Below, one piece after another: positions 35,001-43,484 of a stretch of 43,484 bases of DNA (position 1 is its first letter; each line of letters begins with the position of its first letter). The position numbers and the translations under genes are program-made. The notes beneath the pieces were generated by a model. It saw only the letters and a list, made by a program, of their open reading frames with translations. It had not been told where the DNA came from and searched no databases. The stretch is from an uncultured Mycoplasmatota bacterium. Its GTDB lineage: Bacteria > Bacillota_I > Bacilli_A > RF39 > UBA660. The stretch covers positions 1-43,484 of the forward strand of contig CAMEJC010000005.1 in the NCBI GenBank assembly GCA_945919295.1, in the 5' to 3' direction.

Positions 35001-36701
35001 ACTGCTTATGTAGTTGATGGCACTAAAGAAATAGATGAGTCATTTAATATTTCTGTTAAATACAGTAATATTGTTTCTGATAAAATTGTTAATAGTGTTA
35101 GTTCAAACCTCGTATTGGAAAATAATAGTGCTACTGATGAAGATGAGATTGAAACTGAAGTATATAAAGGAACAGTGGTAGCAACATATAGAGCTGAAGA
35201 TGGAACAGTATTACATGAAAATGTAGTTACAACAGATTTAGCTGGTACTAAATATACAACTGAAGAAAAATCATTCTATGGCTATACATTGAAAGAAGTA
35301 ACAGGAGCAGATAAAGAAGGAATATATAAAGCTAATACTACTTTAGAAGTAAACTATATATATACTAAAAATATTGGTGATGTTACTGAAAATAATGTAA
35401 ATAAAGTACAAAATAATATAATTACAGATATTAATTCAGAGTATCATTATGTATTAAGTTATAGTGGTAAAGTGGAAAACTATGTAGGAGATGTAACACT
35501 TGAACTTACTGATACATTACCATATAATGCAGAAATTATATCAAAAGATGATAAGTGTGTAGTAACTGGAAATACTATAGTATGTACAGATACATATACA
35601 ATAGATGAAAATCATCAAGTAATTAATGCTACATTTGATATAGTATTAAAATATATTAATGTTGGAAGTGAAGTAAAAAACATTGTTAATTCAAAATTAA
35701 TATATGGAAATAAAGTAGAAGAAGATACTGATGAAGTAATCGATACAATACCAAGTGGTAAAGTAATAGCTATCTATATTACTGATGAAGAAGTAAAATT
35801 ACATGATGATGTAACAACAACTGACTTAGTAGGTAAAGAATATACTACTTTAGAAAAAGATTTCTTTGGATATACTTTAAAAGAAGTAAAAGGTAATGAA
35901 ACAGGTACCTATACAGAAGAAACTATATATGTAGAATATATCTATACTAAAAATGCTGGAGATATTGAAAATCCTATTACTGAAAAGACAGGACCAGATA
36001 CCATTGAAAGTATCGATGGTGTATTTGAATATAATATTACTGCATCAGGATCTGTTAAAGAATATGTAGGTAATGTTAAATTAACTGTTAGTGATATTCT
36101 TCCATACGCTATTGATGAAGGAAAATCTGTATTAGATAATAGATGTAAATATGACGGTAATAATACTATTACTTGTGAAGTAGAATATGAAGATATTACT
36201 GAAGAAGATTATACTAATGGAGTTTATAATGTTAATGAAGTATTTAACTTAAAACTTGTATTTATTGGTATTGATTCAAATACAGTAATTAATAAAGCTA
36301 CATCAACAATTGATTTAGATGGTAATAAAATAACTACTGAAGATGAAAAAGAAACTGAAGTATATAAAGGAACAGTTGTAGCAACATATAAAGATACAGA
36401 TGGAAATAAGTTACATGAAGATGTTATTACTACTGACTTAGTAGGTACTGATTATGCTACAGAGGAGAAAGATTTCTTTGGATATAGTTTAAAAGAAGTA
36501 AAAGGTAATGAAACAGGTACTTATACAGAAGAAACTATATATGTAGAATATATTTATACTAAAACTACTGGTACGGGTGATATTGAAGAATTACCTCCTC
36601 AAACTGGAGTCAATGCAAATAATTTATATGAATACTTATTGCTAATTAGTATGATATTACTATCATTAAAAGGTTATAAGAAAGTAAAAGAGACTTTATA
36701 A
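32100..36701 (+). CDS. LPxTG-like wall-anchored vWA adhesin with MucBP-type repeats
   Basis: 1533 residues. Signal peptide (1-30, cleavage near VLA-N). A von Willebrand factor A domain (~104-355) has an intact MIDAS: D112-R-S-G-S116, T227, D258. C127 and C139 sit in an insertion right after the first MIDAS loop and may form a disulfide. From ~455 come several MucBP-like modules, then from ~826 repeats alternating a KGTVVATY ... EVxYxYTK module with an ENYVGxxxLxLTDxLPY beta-sandwich of the isopeptide/DUF11 type. Sorting signal: LPPQTG at 1498-1503, hydrophobic helix, tail KKVKETL. Probably binds host glycoprotein or mucin. SD AGGAGGG. It resembles pilus tip or backbone adhesins. Confidence 0.9.
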   Translation: MKKGLMKFTKVLVLIAMIISDLMTPIKVLANEITDRDPVKGDVGINNEVTNNGNSATVSVGSIETEGGVKVTKTVSKTDTEGRYKIEFKIEGKDVKTSTEVNKPVYAVVVFDRSGSMASTETETDECIRYGERHGVQYCAEYATTSDEKWESAVQGAKDFANTLLSKIPTANIALVAFSGNSDYDYDYWGNEYLKTDAKKNDDATVLRNFSNTNLDSTNFGSANGGTNLQAGLYEANKLLNASSIPNDAYKYVVVISDGQPTFYYDNKGYTQGEGNSTNTDTYNATISMANTVKNTTKAEVFSIGYMLPSGKVYGNKTAADILTEVSSPDKEGSEVKHYVDGKPEDVANAFTNIAEEMGTANAGTKAILTDNLGGQFTLTNDSSTRSYISEEIPTITEEGTTLSFYVDIDQDSETGWYNTNEGFKLDYTDYKGKKQTLECSENPQVYWVQNTYDYVVNYYKDSFDNNNLIESETRKAPNGTIINESNVERDKYLPTGYEFNTINPSSITITNDGVVKEINILYTIKKFNYVVNYYYDDVLDNTITKTDIPYGTEVNSVDYYLEDTDIREGYILDTVKSDSSVYTITDSDVIINIYYEKNRYGYSVNYFFNSEYGFTTNSEAIYGDKITAQSKWLSSERLIEENKSDYFLDPNKNEENNKEITIGTDEDKNVLDIYYINTNFDNTTETISKVTNTEKATSSSQKVSYKVTYNTSINNVRKGDKVVVTITDTLPGSIIENDSTLNGGVYNSNDNTITWTYTYIINEYQKVYRVSKEINYIVKYENYLNFNGNTLVNTANGYTTVSHEGLDDKVTEGKEDSASTRVEIKGTVNVYFKDNNDNDISSKEELGEKLAGTSYTTTAKNITGYTLDETKLPSNANGNYIEGNIDVVYYYTKNDGDITENEVTKIGPDYVSSINDTFDYTLTYKGKVENYVGNSTLTLTDRLPYDATIVDIDDRCEFNNNTITCTTAYVVDGTKEIDESFNISVKYSNIVSDKIVNSVSSNLVLENNSATDEDEIETEVYKGTVVATYRAEDGTVLHENVVTTDLAGTKYTTEEKSFYGYTLKEVTGADKEGIYKANTTLEVNYIYTKNIGDVTENNVNKVQNNIITDINSEYHYVLSYSGKVENYVGDVTLELTDTLPYNAEIISKDDKCVVTGNTIVCTDTYTIDENHQVINATFDIVLKYINVGSEVKNIVNSKLIYGNKVEEDTDEVIDTIPSGKVIAIYITDEEVKLHDDVTTTDLVGKEYTTLEKDFFGYTLKEVKGNETGTYTEETIYVEYIYTKNAGDIENPITEKTGPDTIESIDGVFEYNITASGSVKEYVGNVKLTVSDILPYAIDEGKSVLDNRCKYDGNNTITCEVEYEDITEEDYTNGVYNVNEVFNLKLVFIGIDSNTVINKATSTIDLDGNKITTEDEKETEVYKGTVVATYKDTDGNKLHEDVITTDLVGTDYATEEKDFFGYSLKEVKGNETGTYTEETIYVEYIYTKTTGTGDIEELPPQTGVNANNLYEYLLLISMILLSLKGYKKVKETL
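35859..35951 (+). repeat. 93-base direct repeat inside the adhesin gene, copy 1 (copy 2 at 36471-36563)
   Basis: The two blocks differ at only a few bases (for example C/T in GGTACC against GGTACT) and encode FFGYxLKEVKGNETG and on. They are 612 bases apart, an in-frame distance, so recombination would remove exactly one repeat module. Confidence 0.8.
36471..36563 (+). repeat. 93-base direct repeat inside the adhesin gene, copy 2
   Basis: Partner of the block at 35859-35951. Confidence 0.8.
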
Positions 36702-36716
36702 TAGTCTCTTTTAAAT
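36686..36716. terminator. Bidirectional terminator between adhesin and hydrolase genes
   Basis: AAAAGAGACT (36686-36695) and AGTCTCTTTT (36703-36712), around the adhesin stop codon. Confidence 0.8.
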
Positions 36717-37442
36717 TTTAAATTTTTCTTTTTTTCTTTTGGGATTTTTTCTTAAGAAAAATGTTATTATTTTTTTGACATCTTCATATCTATCATTGAT
36801 AAATAAATCATGTGTTAATGTTTTTATTTCAAATAAGGTTACACTTTTTGAACTGATGTTGTCGAAAACATAATTTACTGAATCTTTAGGAACTATTTCG
36901 TCTTTGGTACCCCATAATATTAGAGTAGGACAAGTTATTTTTTGAATATCGTTAGTGTGTTCTTCAACTAATTTCATAAATTCTTTGATAGTAGTTATTG
37001 GAACTTTAAAAAATCTAGATAGTATTTCTTCGCTTGGGTACTCTTTAAATAATTTTGGTACTTTTTTTAGACTTTGAACAACGTCTAGTTTGTCATTTTT
37101 GAATGAAAAATATCTGAAAGCTGGGGCTGCTAAAACTAATTTTTTTACTTCTTTATATTTACTTGCTAAATATGAAGCAATAACACCTCCCATACTATGA
37201 CCTATAATGTATATCTCATGATAACCATTATTTATTAATTTTTCAATTTGGGTTTCTGCTTTTTTAATCCAATCTTCTCTAGTTACATGATTTATGACTA
37301 CTTTATCATGGCCAGGTAATGTAAAGGTAAATACATCAAAGGAACGAAATAGTTCTAAATCGTTGCCTAAATCGCCATAGTCATAATTTCCACCGGCAAA
37401 TCCATGGATTAAAAGAATTGCTTTTCGAAATTTAAAATTCAT
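36711..37442 (-). CDS. Alpha/beta hydrolase (carboxylesterase/monoacylglycerol lipase-like)
   Basis: 243 residues. Oxyanion strand LLIHGFAGG, nucleophile S83 in GHSMGG, D181 in WGTKDEIVP and H211 in LTHDLF. Cap and size are similar to Est30-type esterases. Cytoplasmic. SD GGTGAT five bases before ATG. It hydrolyses an ester of unknown identity. Monocistronic, divergent from hrcA. Confidence 0.9.
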   Translation of the reverse strand: MNFKFRKAILLIHGFAGGNYDYGDLGNDLELFRSFDVFTFTLPGHDKVVINHVTREDWIKKAETQIEKLINNGYHEIYIIGHSMGGVIASYLASKYKEVKKLVLAAPAFRYFSFKNDKLDVVQSLKKVPKLFKEYPSEEILSRFFKVPITTIKEFMKLVEEHTNDIQKITCPTLILWGTKDEIVPKDSVNYVFDNISSKSVTLFEIKTLTHDLFINDRYEDVKKIITFFLRKNPKRKKEKFKI

Positions 37443-37514
37443 TTTTTATCACCTAATTATATTTTAGCATATTATTTATTGTTTTTGAAGATATCTTTAA
37501 AAAAAATTAAAAAA

Positions 37515-37541
37515 TTAGCATTTTTTAGTTGACTTTGCTAA
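37515..37541 (+). promoter_or_regulatory. Second, degenerate CIRCE element over the -35 box
   Basis: TTAGCA (37515-37520), 15 bases, TGCTAA (37536-37541): the same 27-base geometry as CIRCE, with inner arm positions lost. It overlaps TTGACT of the hrcA promoter. Confidence 0.55.
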
Positions 37542-37557
37542 ATAATAGTAATATAAT
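37529..37557 (+). promoter_or_regulatory. Promoter of the hrcA operon
   Basis: TTGACT (37529-37534), 17 bases, TATAAT (37552-37557), flanked by two CIRCE-like sites. Confidence 0.85.
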
Positions 37558-37561
37558 GATA

Positions 37562-37588
37562 TTAGCAATGAAAAAGTGAGATTGCTAA
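37562..37588 (+). promoter_or_regulatory. CIRCE operator (HrcA binding site)
   Basis: TTAGCAATG, 9-base spacer, GATTGCTAA. Arms and spacer have the length of the CIRCE consensus (TTAGCACTC-N9-GAGTGCTAA); eight of nine arm positions pair. It lies just downstream of the -10 box and ahead of hrcA, where HrcA would block transcription at normal temperature. Confidence 0.9.
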
Positions 37589-37601
37589 AGGAAGTGATAT
37601 A

Positions 37602-38606
37602 ATGATCACAAATAGACAAAAAGAAATTCTTAAGGTAATAGTAGAAGAATATATCAAGACTGCTAAGCCGGTTAGTTCAAATCATATTTGTAAGAAACTT
37701 AAGTGTTCATCTGCAACTATTAGAAATGAAATGGTTAGACTAGAAGAACTTAATCTTCTTGAAAAAAATCATTTTGCATCGGGAAGAATTCCTAGTGAAG
37801 ATGGATATAAGTATTATGTAGAAAATTTGATGACTCCTAAGAATATGACTGGAGAAGATATGTTAAAACTTCAAACTATCTTTCGAAATAATTCACTTGA
37901 TTTAAATGATACTATTAAGAAGAGTATTGAAATAATAAGTGAAATTACTAATTATACTGCTGTTGTTCTTGGTGCTACATCTAAAACAAATAGGCTTAAG
38001 AAAGTAGAAGTTGTTCCACTTGATGAAAATAAGATTTTATCGATTGTTATTACTGATAAAGGGGTAGTTCAACATAAGATATTATTTTTACCTAATACTG
38101 TTTCTAATGAAGAAGTAAGAAAAACTGTTGAACTTATTAATAAATTGGTTGTGGGTACTCCAATAAACGAAGTTAGTGAAAAACTTGAATATGAAGTTAA
38201 ACCAATTATTAAAGAATATGTTAATCAGTATGAAATACTTTATAATACTTTTTATGATGCTTTTCATGAGTTTACTGATGCCAAAGCAGATGTTCACTTT
38301 GGAGGAAGAACTAATATGCTTAAGCAACCAGAATTTTCAAATATTGATAAGGTAAAAGAAATTCTCGGTAAGTTTGATGATGTTAATAGTATTGAAAAGA
38401 TGAAAGAAGAAGACAATGGCATTAATATTTATGTTGGTAGTGAAACAGAACTTACTGATGATGTATCGGTAATAAAGACTAAATATAGTATTGATGGAGA
38501 AGAAGGTACTATCGCTATTATTGGTCCTAAGAGGATGGAATATGGTAGAGTTGTGGCACTACTTGATTATATTAAAAATAATTTAGGAGGAGATCATGGA
38601 AAATAA
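37602..38606 (+). CDS. hrcA: Heat-inducible transcription repressor HrcA
   Basis: 334 residues. N-terminal winged helix (1-70): NRQKEILKVIVEEYIKTAKPVSS, then SSATIRNEMVRLEELNLLEK, followed by the family's SGRIPSEDGYKYYV. The C-terminal GAF-like domain ends with the conserved IAIIGPKRMEYGRVVALLDYI. It represses this operon through CIRCE and is folded by chaperonin in known systems. Start ATG behind GGAAGTGAT. Overlaps grpE by 11 bases. Confidence 0.95.
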   Translation: MITNRQKEILKVIVEEYIKTAKPVSSNHICKKLKCSSATIRNEMVRLEELNLLEKNHFASGRIPSEDGYKYYVENLMTPKNMTGEDMLKLQTIFRNNSLDLNDTIKKSIEIISEITNYTAVVLGATSKTNRLKKVEVVPLDENKILSIVITDKGVVQHKILFLPNTVSNEEVRKTVELINKLVVGTPINEVSEKLEYEVKPIIKEYVNQYEILYNTFYDAFHEFTDAKADVHFGGRTNMLKQPEFSNIDKVKEILGKFDDVNSIEKMKEEDNGINIYVGSETELTDDVSVIKTKYSIDGEEGTIAIIGPKRMEYGRVVALLDYIKNNLGGDHGK

Positions 38607-39195
38607 GGAAAAAAATAATCATAAACAGCGTAATGATAATAAAAAAGAAAAAGAAATAAAAAAAGATAAATGTAAGTGCAATGAAGAGCATGATTTAGAT
38701 GGAATTTGTAATAAAGGGGAATGTTCTTGTTCTAATGAAAATGATGAGAGAGAACTATTGAGTAAAAGAATTAAGGAACTTGAAGATGATCTTCTTCGAA
38801 GTAAAGCAGAATTACTTAATTATCGAAAAAGAAAAGATGAGGAAACTTTAAGAGTAATTAAGTATGCTGAGGAAGATATATTAAAAGGATTTCTTCCAAT
38901 ACTTGATAATTTTGAGAGAGCTATTGATATGGATGATGATAATTTAAATGATGAAGTATCAAAGTTTCTTGAAGGGTTTAAACTTATGTATAAACAAATT
39001 AAAGAATTACTTAATAAATTTGAAGTAAAAGAAATAGAATGTTTAGGTAAAGAATTTGATCCAACTTATCATCAGGCTGTTGTTATGGATAAAGATGAAA
39101 CTAAGGAATCAGGAATTGTTACTGAAGTACTTCAAAAAGGATATATGTATAAAGATAGGGTACTTAGAACTGCGATGGTTAAGGTTAATGAATAG
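38596..39195 (+). CDS. grpE: Nucleotide exchange factor GrpE with N-terminal cysteine cluster
   Basis: 199 residues. The C-terminal GrpE domain (~50-199) is standard: long helix LLRSKAELLNYRKRKDEE, FLPILDNFERAI, and beta domain FDPTYHQAVVMDKDE ... VLQKGYMYKDRVLRTAMVKV. The N-terminal ~50 residues are basic then carry C26, C28, C38, C43 and C45, which is unusual for GrpE and suggests metal binding or redox sensing (inference). It releases ADP from DnaK. SD AGGAGG inside the hrcA end. Confidence 0.93.
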   Translation: MENKEKNNHKQRNDNKKEKEIKKDKCKCNEEHDLDGICNKGECSCSNENDERELLSKRIKELEDDLLRSKAELLNYRKRKDEETLRVIKYAEEDILKGFLPILDNFERAIDMDDDNLNDEVSKFLEGFKLMYKQIKELLNKFEVKEIECLGKEFDPTYHQAVVMDKDETKESGIVTEVLQKGYMYKDRVLRTAMVKVNE

Positions 39196-39203
39196 GAGAA
39201 TAT

Positions 39204-41269
<2,066 letters not shown>

Positions 41270-41276
41270 TAAAGTT

Positions 41277-41300
41277 AAAGTTCTAGCTTGCTAGAACTTT
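41277..41300 (+). other. Strong hairpin between dnaK and dnaJ
   Basis: AAAGTTCTAG (41277-41286), loop CTTG, CTAGAACTTT (41291-41300). No U-run follows, so it is more likely an mRNA stability or processing element, or a partial attenuator, than a full terminator. Confidence 0.6.
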
Positions 41301-41322
41301 ATACTTATGTATGGAGGAGACT

Positions 41323-42435
41323 ATGAATAAAAAAGATTATTATGAGGTACTTGGAGTACCTAAAACTGCAAGTCAAGATGAGATAAAATCAGCATTTAGA
41401 AAATTAGCTAAGAAATACCATCCTGATGTTTCTAAAGAGGAAAATGCTGCCGAAAAGTTTAAAGAGGCACAAGAAGCTTATGCTGTTTTATCTGATGAAA
41501 ATAAAAGACGTCAATATGATCAATTTGGGCATGCAGCGTTTACTAACAGTCAAGGTGGATTTTCTGGCTTTGATGGTTTTGACTTTGGTAGTATGGATGA
41601 TATTTTTGGTGATATTTTAAGAAACTTTGGTTTTAGTACTGGTGGTAGAACTAGAGGAAGCAGAAGAGAAGATGGTAGTGATTTATTATATCGTATGACT
41701 ATTTCTTTTGATGAAGCTGTTCATGGTGCTAAGAAAGATATTAAAGTTGAAGTTGAAGATCAATGCCCAGAATGTCATGGGCAAGGAGGATTTAATAGTC
41801 ATACTTGTCCAGAATGTAAAGGCTCTGGTACGGTAACTAAACAACAAAGTACAATGTTTGGTTCATTCTTATCGAAGACTACTTGTCCTCATTGTGGAGG
41901 AACTGGTACTTCTTTTGAAAAAGTATGTACTAATTGTCGTGGTAAAGGTAAAATAAAACAACCTAAAACTCTTACAGTTACTGTTCCTAAAGGTGTTGAT
42001 ACCGGAAATAGAATAAGACTTGTTGGTAAAGGAGAATCTGGTGTTAATGGAGGAAGTAATGGAGATCTTTATATAGAATTTACTGTTAAGGAAGATAATT
42101 TTTATCAAAGAGATGAAAATGATATTTATGCTGTTATTCCTCTTACAATTACTGAAGCAGTATTAGGATGTAAAAAAACTGTTCCTACTATTTATGGTAA
42201 TGTTGAACTTTCGATCCCTGAAGGTACAAAGAATAATAGTAAACTTAGATTAAAGGGTAAAGGTATTGATTCTGATATTAATGGTAAAAAGGGAGATATG
42301 TATATTATTGTTAATGTGATTATTCCTAGTAAACTTTCTAAAAAACAAAAAGATTTATTTAAAGAGTTATCTCTTACTGATTTAGATAATGATAGTGAAT
42401 TTACGAAATATAATAAAATGTTAGATAAGAATTAA
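41323..42435 (+). CDS. dnaJ: Co-chaperone DnaJ (type I Hsp40)
   Basis: 370 residues from ATG 41323 (an upstream ATG at 41311 lies in the GGAGGAG ribosome site). J domain with H33-P34-D35, Gly/Phe-rich region (~72-115), four zinc repeats [32 protein letters not shown], then the C-terminal substrate domains. It stimulates DnaK ATPase and delivers substrates. Last gene of the canonical heat-shock set. Confidence 0.97.
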   Translation: MNKKDYYEVLGVPKTASQDEIKSAFRKLAKKYHPDVSKEENAAEKFKEAQEAYAVLSDENKRRQYDQFGHAAFTNSQGGFSGFDGFDFGSMDDIFGDILRNFGFSTGGRTRGSRREDGSDLLYRMTISFDEAVHGAKKDIKVEVEDQCPECHGQGGFNSHTCPECKGSGTVTKQQSTMFGSFLSKTTCPHCGGTGTSFEKVCTNCRGKGKIKQPKTLTVTVPKGVDTGNRIRLVGKGESGVNGGSNGDLYIEFTVKEDNFYQRDENDIYAVIPLTITEAVLGCKKTVPTIYGNVELSIPEGTKNNSKLRLKGKGIDSDINGKKGDMYIIVNVIIPSKLSKKQKDLFKELSLTDLDNDSEFTKYNKMLDKN

Positions 42436-42453
42436 TAAGCAGTATTAGGGGGC

Positions 42454-43200
42454 ATGATGAATAAAAATGAAAAACAAGTTATTTATATTAATTTAGATGA
42501 TTCGGGTAAACTTACTAAAAAGGAAGATATTTGTGTTTATAGTGGCATGGTATTTTTAACTAAAAGAGAAAAGGATAAATTTATTACACAGTATCGAAAA
42601 ATAGTTAATGAAATAAAGTGTAATTATTGCCATTTTCAAAAAGATGACTGTTTAAATAAATGTCCAGAGATAAAAAATACTAATATAAAACCTTCTGATA
42701 AGAGAAGAATAATGAATTATATAAAGAAATATTTTATTGTATCTTTAGTTATAAGGAATAATATGATATATGATTATATAATGGAAAGTAAGGCTTCAAA
42801 GGGGAGATACATCGATTTTACTTTGAGAGTATTAATAAAAGGAATTATCGAGGAACTTATAAAACTTGGCAAAGTAGATCCTTATAAACCTTTAAAAGTT
42901 ATTATAAATATCGATCAGCAGACTACGAAAAGCAATGGATATTATAATTTACATGATGGTCTTATTGAAGAACTTTTACATGGGATATCTAATTATAATT
43001 ATTTAAAGAAATTTAAACCGATTTTATTTAGTGAATTAGAACTTGAAATTAGTTATCAAGACTCTGGTAAAAGTTATGTCGTTCAAGGAGCGGATTTACT
43101 TGCGGGCACAGTTAGAAGAAAATGTATTGACTCTTTAAATGAAAACAAATCTATGAATGAAGAACTTTCGTTTGTCGATTTTAAAGTGTTTTTTCCATAA
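42454..43200 (+). CDS. DUF3800-like protein (second copy)
   Basis: 248 residues. The N-terminal YINLDDSGKL and YSGMVFL fit DUF3800 (F-x-D-E-S-G start), and the end has GADLLAGTVRRK, the family's terminal D-containing motif. The middle contains a Cys-rich stretch: C56, C59, C66 and C70 around HFQKDD, a possible small metal-binding insert. Predicted RNase H-like fold; function unestablished. It shows little direct similarity to the DUF3800 gene at 19218. Start ATG 42454 or 42457 behind AGGGGG. It follows dnaJ by 18 bases and may be read through from the heat-shock operon. Confidence 0.7.
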   Translation: MMNKNEKQVIYINLDDSGKLTKKEDICVYSGMVFLTKREKDKFITQYRKIVNEIKCNYCHFQKDDCLNKCPEIKNTNIKPSDKRRIMNYIKKYFIVSLVIRNNMIYDYIMESKASKGRYIDFTLRVLIKGIIEELIKLGKVDPYKPLKVIINIDQQTTKSNGYYNLHDGLIEELLHGISNYNYLKKFKPILFSELELEISYQDSGKSYVVQGADLLAGTVRRKCIDSLNENKSMNEELSFVDFKVFFP

Positions 43201-43203
43201 ACT

Positions 43204-43239
43204 AAAAAGAATTTTACTTATTACAGTGGAATTCTTTTT
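43204..43239 (+). terminator. Terminator of the second DUF3800 gene
   Basis: AAAAAGAATT (43204-43213) pairs with AATTCTTTTT (43230-43239). Confidence 0.7.
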
Positions 43240-43247
43240 CTTAAAAG

Positions 43248-43359
43248 AAAAAAAGCCACCTAAGTGACTTTTTCCCAATTAGGGCGGTGTACTTACAGTA
43301 CACTTAATTTATAAAAATCGGCACCTAACTATCGACCTGACAAAGATTTCTCTTCCGGT
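43248..43359 (-). ncRNA. Candidate stand-alone small RNA, ~112 nt
   Basis: Much richer in GC than its surroundings, with no ORF. The predicted transcript (minus strand) begins ACCGGAAGAG, has an AAGA/UCUU hairpin, a long-range stem AGUUAGG (43330-43324) with CCUAAUU (43283-43277), an enclosed GUGUAC/GUACAC hairpin (43303-43298 with 43292-43287), and ends in AGUCAC/GUGGCU plus a U-run (43254-43248). A promoter sits immediately upstream. The next thing downstream on its strand is the back of the convergent DUF3800 gene, so it is not a leader of a gene in this window. I cannot match it to 6S, SRP, tmRNA, RNase P or a riboswitch class. Confidence 0.6.
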
Positions 43360-43365
43360 AATACA

Positions 43366-43394
43366 ATAATACTACAATCTTAAAAAAAAGTCAA
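43366..43394 (-). promoter_or_regulatory. Promoter of the candidate small RNA
   Basis: Minus strand TTGACT (43394-43389), 17 bases, TATTAT (43371-43366). Confidence 0.7.
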
Positions 43395-43449
43395 TATATT
43401 ATTGCCATTATTCAGGATAAAATTTGTTGTGTATTTTAAAATATGAAGT

Positions 43450-43479
43450 GCACAATAGTTGTGCAATAAGTTTTATAAT
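43450..43479 (+). promoter_or_regulatory. Inverted repeat and -10 box at the right edge
   Basis: GCACAA-TAG-TTGTGC (43450-43464) lies just upstream of TATAAT (43474-43479), positioned like an operator over the -35 region of a gene beyond the window. Confidence 0.4.
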
Positions 43480-43484
43480 AGTGT

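Noticed and set aside
43248-43359. tracrRNA or SRP RNA
   Set aside because: The end superficially resembles a tracrRNA terminator, but there is no cas gene, repeat or anti-repeat nearby; the GGAAG here is not in the SRP apical-loop context (no GGUCC before it and no AGCA after it).

Overview
The window is AT-rich DNA (roughly a quarter G+C over most of its length) from a low-GC, walled member of the Bacillota, probably an uncultured Bacilli/RF39-like gut lineage. The taxonomic call is inference. It rests on the gene content: MurF, a class A PBP, MreC/MreD, a class B sortase with an LPxTG-like substrate, RecU, and a CIRCE-controlled hrcA-grpE-dnaK-dnaJ operon. It also rests on the strong AT bias and on SD sequences that use the distal GGTGAT part of the Bacillota consensus. 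TGA serves as a stop (for example mreC, murF), so the standard bacterial code applies and this is not a Mycoplasma-type code. I see no sporulation operon, rRNA, tRNA, CRISPR array, transposase or integrase.

Layout. 1-756: 3' part of a surface protein gene, paralogous to the one at 14941-16410. 885-4099: transglutaminase-like protein, CNNM/CBS membrane protein, RlmD-type rRNA methyltransferase. 4350-7242: TetR regulator plus a two-gene ABC exporter. 7312-9285: three membrane-anchored extracellular proteins, one a C39-like cysteine peptidase. 9402-12254: PAP2 phosphatase, RadC, MreC, MreD. 12263-12748 (minus): YqfQ-like Gly/Met-rich protein. 12851-16410: a PilC/ComGB-type membrane protein, a prepilin peptidase and a large variable surface protein, apparently one operon. 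16648-20105: ParC and a DUF3800 protein. 20315-23215: MurF and an MdoB/LtaS-like phosphoglycerol transferase. 23243-27190 (minus): class A PBP, RecU, a DUF378 protein. 27296-31174: LolA-like lipoprotein, FNT channel, SAM methyltransferase, cysteine desulfurase. 31359-36701: class B sortase and its probable 1533-residue vWA adhesin substrate. 36711-37442 (minus): alpha/beta hydrolase. 37602-42435: heat-shock operon. 42454-43200: a second DUF3800 protein, followed by a candidate minus-strand small RNA.

The most interesting signal is the 3' end of the gene at 14941-16410. There an otherwise AT-rich gene switches to about 54% G+C over 120 bases (65 of 120 by hand count) and becomes A-poor on the coding strand. 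It encodes a W-x-V-N-S-T-G ... G-V-R-P-V-L segment whose apparently variable codons all end in C or T. It is followed by a perfect palindrome over the stop codon and a GC-rich, hairpin-forming untranslated tract. This is what I would expect of the variable region of a diversity-generating retroelement (DGR) target whose template repeat and reverse transcriptase lie outside the window. The paralog at the left edge shares the upstream part of the gene at high DNA identity but has a different, AT-rich end. The variable protein appears co-transcribed with type IV pilus/competence-type assembly genes, which would be an unusual home for a DGR target.

Other points worth attention are a putative stand-alone small RNA at the right edge (consensus-like promoter, intrinsic terminator), a doubled CIRCE operator, a GrpE with a cysteine cluster, a small membrane protein inserted between grpE and dnaK, two separate DUF3800 genes, and a possible ATT start codon.
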